Assembly (NCBI GenBank): GCA_902796525.1
Contig: CADBPB010000049.1
Location: 1-6,149 of the forward strand
Reading direction: 5' to 3'
From: an uncultured Erysipelotrichaceae bacterium
GTDB taxonomy: Bacteria > Bacillota_I > Bacilli_A > Erysipelotrichales > Erysipelotrichaceae
Length of the DNA: 6,149 nucleotides
Positions within the stretch are counted from its first letter, which is position 1, and the number at the start of each line of letters is the position of its first letter. The position numbers and the translations under genes were made by a program. The notes under the pieces are model-generated. The model had not been told where the DNA came from and did no database searches. It saw only the letters and a program-made list of their open reading frames with translations. Positions 3,886 through 6,149 of this stretch are shown in pieces.

Positions 3886-5862
3886 ATGAGCAAATACGCT
3901 GTTTTAGGTCAGCCATACAAGATCCGTAATGTCGAGATCAAGAACCGTTTTACGGTGATCCCGATGACGATGGGATCTTTGTCTTACGATGAAGAAGGCG
4001 GATTTTCTGATAATCTGATCCACTACTTCGAATTGCGGGCGAAAGGAGGCTTCGGACTGATTATTCCGGGTGCGGCAGCGACCGACTATCACGTCGATCC
4101 TTATTCCGCTCTGGGACCGAATGTCAACACGAACAGGCACTGGCAGGAAAGAGCCAAGGTGCTGGTCGATACGGTCCATAAATATGGCACGAAGATCTTC
4201 TGCCAGCTGACGATGGGCCTGGGGCGCAATTATCCCGGGCTGCCGGGTCCTTCCGAGAATCCGGTCTGGCGCACGCCCGATCAGGTTTCTCCTGCGATGA
4301 CAAAAGAGCAGATCCGGCAGAAGATCGCCGATATGATCGAAGGAGCGGTCGTCGCGAAAGAATGCGGATATGATGGTGTCGAGATCCATGCGATGCACTG
4401 GGGCTATCTGCTGGACCAGATGGCTATGGCGTTCTACAACCGCCGTGAGGACGAATACGGCGGAAGCCTGGAAAACAGGCTGCGCTGTGCCAGAGAGATC
4501 GTGGAAGGCATCCATGAGAAATGCGGAAGAGATTTCCCGGTCGGCATGCGTCTGGGTTTGAAGACATATATCAAAGATTACGATAAGGCGACGCTGACCG
4601 GAGAAGAGGAAGTCGGACGTACCTTGGAAGAAGGCGTCGAGATCTCCAGATTGCTGGAAAGCTACGGCTATGACTTCCTGGATGCCGATACCGGAACCTA
4701 TGATTCCTTCTATTATGCCTGCCCGCCGATGTACAATCCGCAGGGCTTCATGATCCCGTTGGCTGCCAAAGCGAAAGAAGTCGTGAATATCCCGATCATT
4801 GCCGGCGGCAGGATGCAGGATTATGATCTGGCGCTGGAAGCGGTCGAAAAAGGCGAGATCGATGCGATCGGTCTTGGTAGACCATCTCTGGCAGATCCTG
4901 ACTATCCGAATAAGGTCATTTCCGGGGAAGTCGAAAAGATCCGTCCTTGCATCGGCTGCAACATGGGCTGTTTCCGCCGCTGTGTCGAAACCGGGGAACC
5001 GGTCTCCTGCGCGGTCAATCCTCAGGCAGCCAGAGAACTGGTCATCGGGCTGAAACCTGGCGAAGGGGATAAGAAAGTGGTCGTCGTTGGCGGCGGGGTG
5101 GCAGGAATGGAAGCTGCCCGTACGGCTGCGTTACGCGGTTACCGCGTGACATTGTTTGAAAAGAGCGATCATCTGGGCGGTCACATCGTCGAAGCCGGAG
5201 CGCATGCTTTCAAGCGCGAGATCAGCAGACTGAATGAATGGTACCAGCGCGAACTTCGTGATCTGGGTGTCGATATCAAACTGGAACATGAGCCTTGCAT
5301 CAACTGCATCCGCAAGCAGGAAGCCGATGCGGTCATCCTGGCAACAGGAACCGACGAAGCGCATCCGCCGATCCCCGGTCTAGAAAAAGCGCTGCCTTCG
5401 CTGGAAGCGATCGATCATCCTGAAAAGATCGGCAGTAAAGTGATCATTGCCGGCGGTGGTCTGGTAGGTTGCGAGATCGCTTTGGATGAAGCGAAAAAGG
5501 GCAAGGACGTGACTGTCGTGGAGGCGCTGGATGACATCATGGCTGCCGGAGGAGCAAGCGCTCCGTATCCGAACAAGCAGATGATCACGGATCTCTTCGC
5601 TCATTATGGCGTCAGGGTCTGTACCTCGACGAGACTGTCTGAAGTGACAGATGAAGGTGCGATCGTCGAGAAAGCCGATGGCAGCAAGGAAGCGCTTCCG
5701 GCAGATACTGTCATTTCCGCATTGGGCTTCAGACCGGCTCCGAATCTCAAAGAAGAATGGGCACAGCTGAATCTGCCGATGTATGAGATTGGCGATGCGA
5801 CAGGCGCCGGAACGATCATGAAAGCGATCTGGGATGCTTATGAAGTTGCCAACAGCATCTGA
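3886..5862 (+). CDS. NADH:flavin oxidoreductase, 2,4-dienoyl-CoA/enoate reductase-like (FMN, 4Fe-4S, FAD)
   Basis: This 658-residue cytoplasmic enzyme has the full three-part layout of the FadH / enoate reductase / BaiCD-BaiH family. Residues 1 to about 345 form an Old Yellow Enzyme FMN barrel, with HAMHWGYLLDQ (H168, H171, Y174), NRREDEYGGSLENR at 185-198 and the phosphate-site motif AGGRM at 306-310. A 4Fe-4S motif follows: C355, C358, C362, C375, with an extra C366. The C-terminal part holds a FAD Rossmann motif (GGGVAG, 402-407, E425) and an inserted NAD(P) motif (GGGLVG, 523-528). E546 ending the second strand suggests NADH over NADPH. It ends with the FAD-contact motif GDATGAG. Family members pass electrons from NAD(P)H through FAD and Fe-S to FMN to reduce conjugated double bonds. 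Two active-site positions look non-standard (W172, C279), so the substrate cannot be assigned. The start is set by AAAGGAG at 3869. The gene stands alone between its own promoter and terminator. Confidence 0.95.
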   Translation: MSKYAVLGQPYKIRNVEIKNRFTVIPMTMGSLSYDEEGGFSDNLIHYFELRAKGGFGLIIPGAAATDYHVDPYSALGPNVNTNRHWQERAKVLVDTVHKYGTKIFCQLTMGLGRNYPGLPGPSENPVWRTPDQVSPAMTKEQIRQKIADMIEGAVVAKECGYDGVEIHAMHWGYLLDQMAMAFYNRREDEYGGSLENRLRCAREIVEGIHEKCGRDFPVGMRLGLKTYIKDYDKATLTGEEEVGRTLEEGVEISRLLESYGYDFLDADTGTYDSFYYACPPMYNPQGFMIPLAAKAKEVVNIPIIAGGRMQDYDLALEAVEKGEIDAIGLGRPSLADPDYPNKVISGEVEKIRPCIGCNMGCFRRCVETGEPVSCAVNPQAARELVIGLKPGEGDKKVVVVGGGVAGMEAARTAALRGYRVTLFEKSDHLGGHIVEAGAHAFKREISRLNEWYQRELRDLGVDIKLEHEPCINCIRKQEADAVILATGTDEAHPPIPGLEKALPSLEAIDHPEKIGSKVIIAGGGLVGCEIALDEAKKGKDVTVVEALDDIMAAGGASAPYPNKQMITDLFAHYGVRVCTSTRLSEVTDEGAIVEKADGSKEALPADTVISALGFRPAPNLKEEWAQLNLPMYEIGDATGAGTIMKAIWDAYEVANSI

Positions 5863-5870
5863 TAAACAGC

Positions 5871-5898
5871 AAGGAACACCGAACGGTGTTCCTTTTTT
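5871..5898 (+). terminator. Intrinsic terminator after the flavoenzyme gene
   Basis: AAGGAACACC (5871-5880) pairs perfectly with GGTGTTCCTT (5885-5894) around GAAC, a 10-bp stem followed by six T residues (5893-5898). It begins eight bases after the TGA stop and should separate the flavoenzyme transcript from pheA. Confidence 0.9.
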
Positions 5899-5916
5899 AT
5901 TTTGTTTTCTCTGACT

Positions 5917-5922
5917 TATAAT
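5917..5922 (+). promoter_or_regulatory. Consensus -10 box (TATAAT) for pheA
   Basis: A perfect TATAAT lies six bases before the pheA ATG. The upstream 16-18 bp position holds only T/A-rich sequence from the terminator tail, a poor -35 match. Transcription would be expected to begin at about 5928-5930, essentially at the start codon. No T-box, leader peptide or attenuator fits in the 30 bases between terminator and ATG. Confidence 0.55.
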
Positions 5923-5928
5923 GAAGAT

Positions 5929-6149
5929 ATGAAAATCGGATACCAGGGAGTCGAAGGCTCTTTCAGCGAAACAGCACTTCGGCAGTATTTTACTTCCGCA
6001 AATTATGAGGAAAAAGGCTATCGGGAATTCATCGCGATGTTTCAGGATCTGGAAAAAGGCGAACTTGATTATGCCTTGTTTCCGGTAGAGAACACGACGA
6101 CAGGAATCATCGCCCGTACTTATGATTATTTCCAGTACTACAAAGTCTA
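5929..6149 (+). CDS. pheA: Prephenate dehydratase, N-terminal part (truncated by window end)
   Basis: The 73 codons present begin MKIGYQGVEGSFSETAL, the classic prephenate dehydratase N-terminus (YxGxxGSFSxxA), and later give ELDYALFPVENTTTGII, matching the conserved P-[IV]-E-N-[ST]-x-x-G motif of the substrate-binding lobe. The enzyme converts prephenate to phenylpyruvate in phenylalanine synthesis in the cytoplasm. The catalytic domain starts at the first residue, with no fused chorismate mutase in front, as in monofunctional Gram-positive enzymes; an ACT regulatory domain would be expected beyond the window. An ATG at 5921 runs into TGA after three codons, so 5929 is the only workable start in this region. 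No Shine-Dalgarno sequence is visible. The frame is open to the last base. Confidence 0.9.
   Translation, partial: MKIGYQGVEGSFSETALRQYFTSANYEEKGYREFIAMFQDLEKGELDYALFPVENTTTGIIARTYDYFQYYKV

Noticed and set aside
5921..5932. Three-codon mini-ORF (ATG AAG ATA TGA) overlapping the pheA start
   Set aside because: It overlaps the TATAAT box and would lie upstream of the expected transcription start, so it is probably not transcribed.
1..6149. CRISPR arrays, tRNA or rRNA genes, insertion sequences, toxin-antitoxin or phage defence modules
   Set aside because: No repeated spacer pattern, cloverleaf, transposase, long terminal inverted repeat or recognisable defence protein was found; nearly all bases are explained by genes and short regulatory sites.

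Overview
The window looks like an ordinary chromosomal stretch from a low-to-middle-GC Bacillota (Firmicutes) bacterium. A gut or oral member of the Erysipelotrichia or Clostridia would fit. The reasons are strong AGGAGG-type ribosome binding sites, sigma-A promoters with TATAAT-like -10 boxes, short hairpin-plus-U-tract terminators, and protein relatives (DUF4298, an enoate-reductase-like flavoenzyme, a one-domain prephenate dehydratase) typical of that phylum. The genus cannot be fixed from sequence alone. I see no mobile element, CRISPR array, tRNA or rRNA.

Left half (1-2526, + strand): five small, tightly packed genes. They encode a zinc-ribbon membrane protein with three membrane helices (35-439), a membrane-anchored helical protein (441-1061), a DUF4298 protein (1104-1400), a minimal protein-kinase-fold protein (1404-1964) and a single-pass membrane protein (1975-2526). 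Gaps are 1 to about 40 bp, which suggests one transcription unit. Two internal control points modify it: a hairpin plus T-run at 1061-1081 that looks like a partial terminator, and an extended -10 promoter at 1957-1965 just before the fifth gene. None of the five has a known role that I can name; together they look like an uncharacterised envelope or signalling cassette. A bidirectional terminator (2538-2567) closes the block against a convergent gene.

Middle (2586-3777): a minus-strand gene for a four-helix membrane protein with a C-terminal His/Cys zinc-type module, divergent from a small acidic-tailed protein gene (3436-3777). The shared 124-bp intergenic region holds two back-to-back sigma-A promoters and a small palindrome. 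Two hairpins, the second a terminator, follow the acidic protein gene.

Right half (3886-6149): a 658-residue iron-sulfur flavoenzyme of the Old Yellow Enzyme / 2,4-dienoyl-CoA reductase / enoate reductase (BaiCD, BaiH-like) family, with its own promoter and terminator. It appears to carry unusual residues at two active-site positions. It is followed by the first 73 codons of pheA (prephenate dehydratase), whose consensus -10 box sits so close to the ATG that the mRNA may be leaderless.

I did not find a convincing new multi-gene defence or mobile system. The points most worth a second look are the small membrane/kinase operon, the divergent flavoenzyme active site, and the two candidate leaderless starts.
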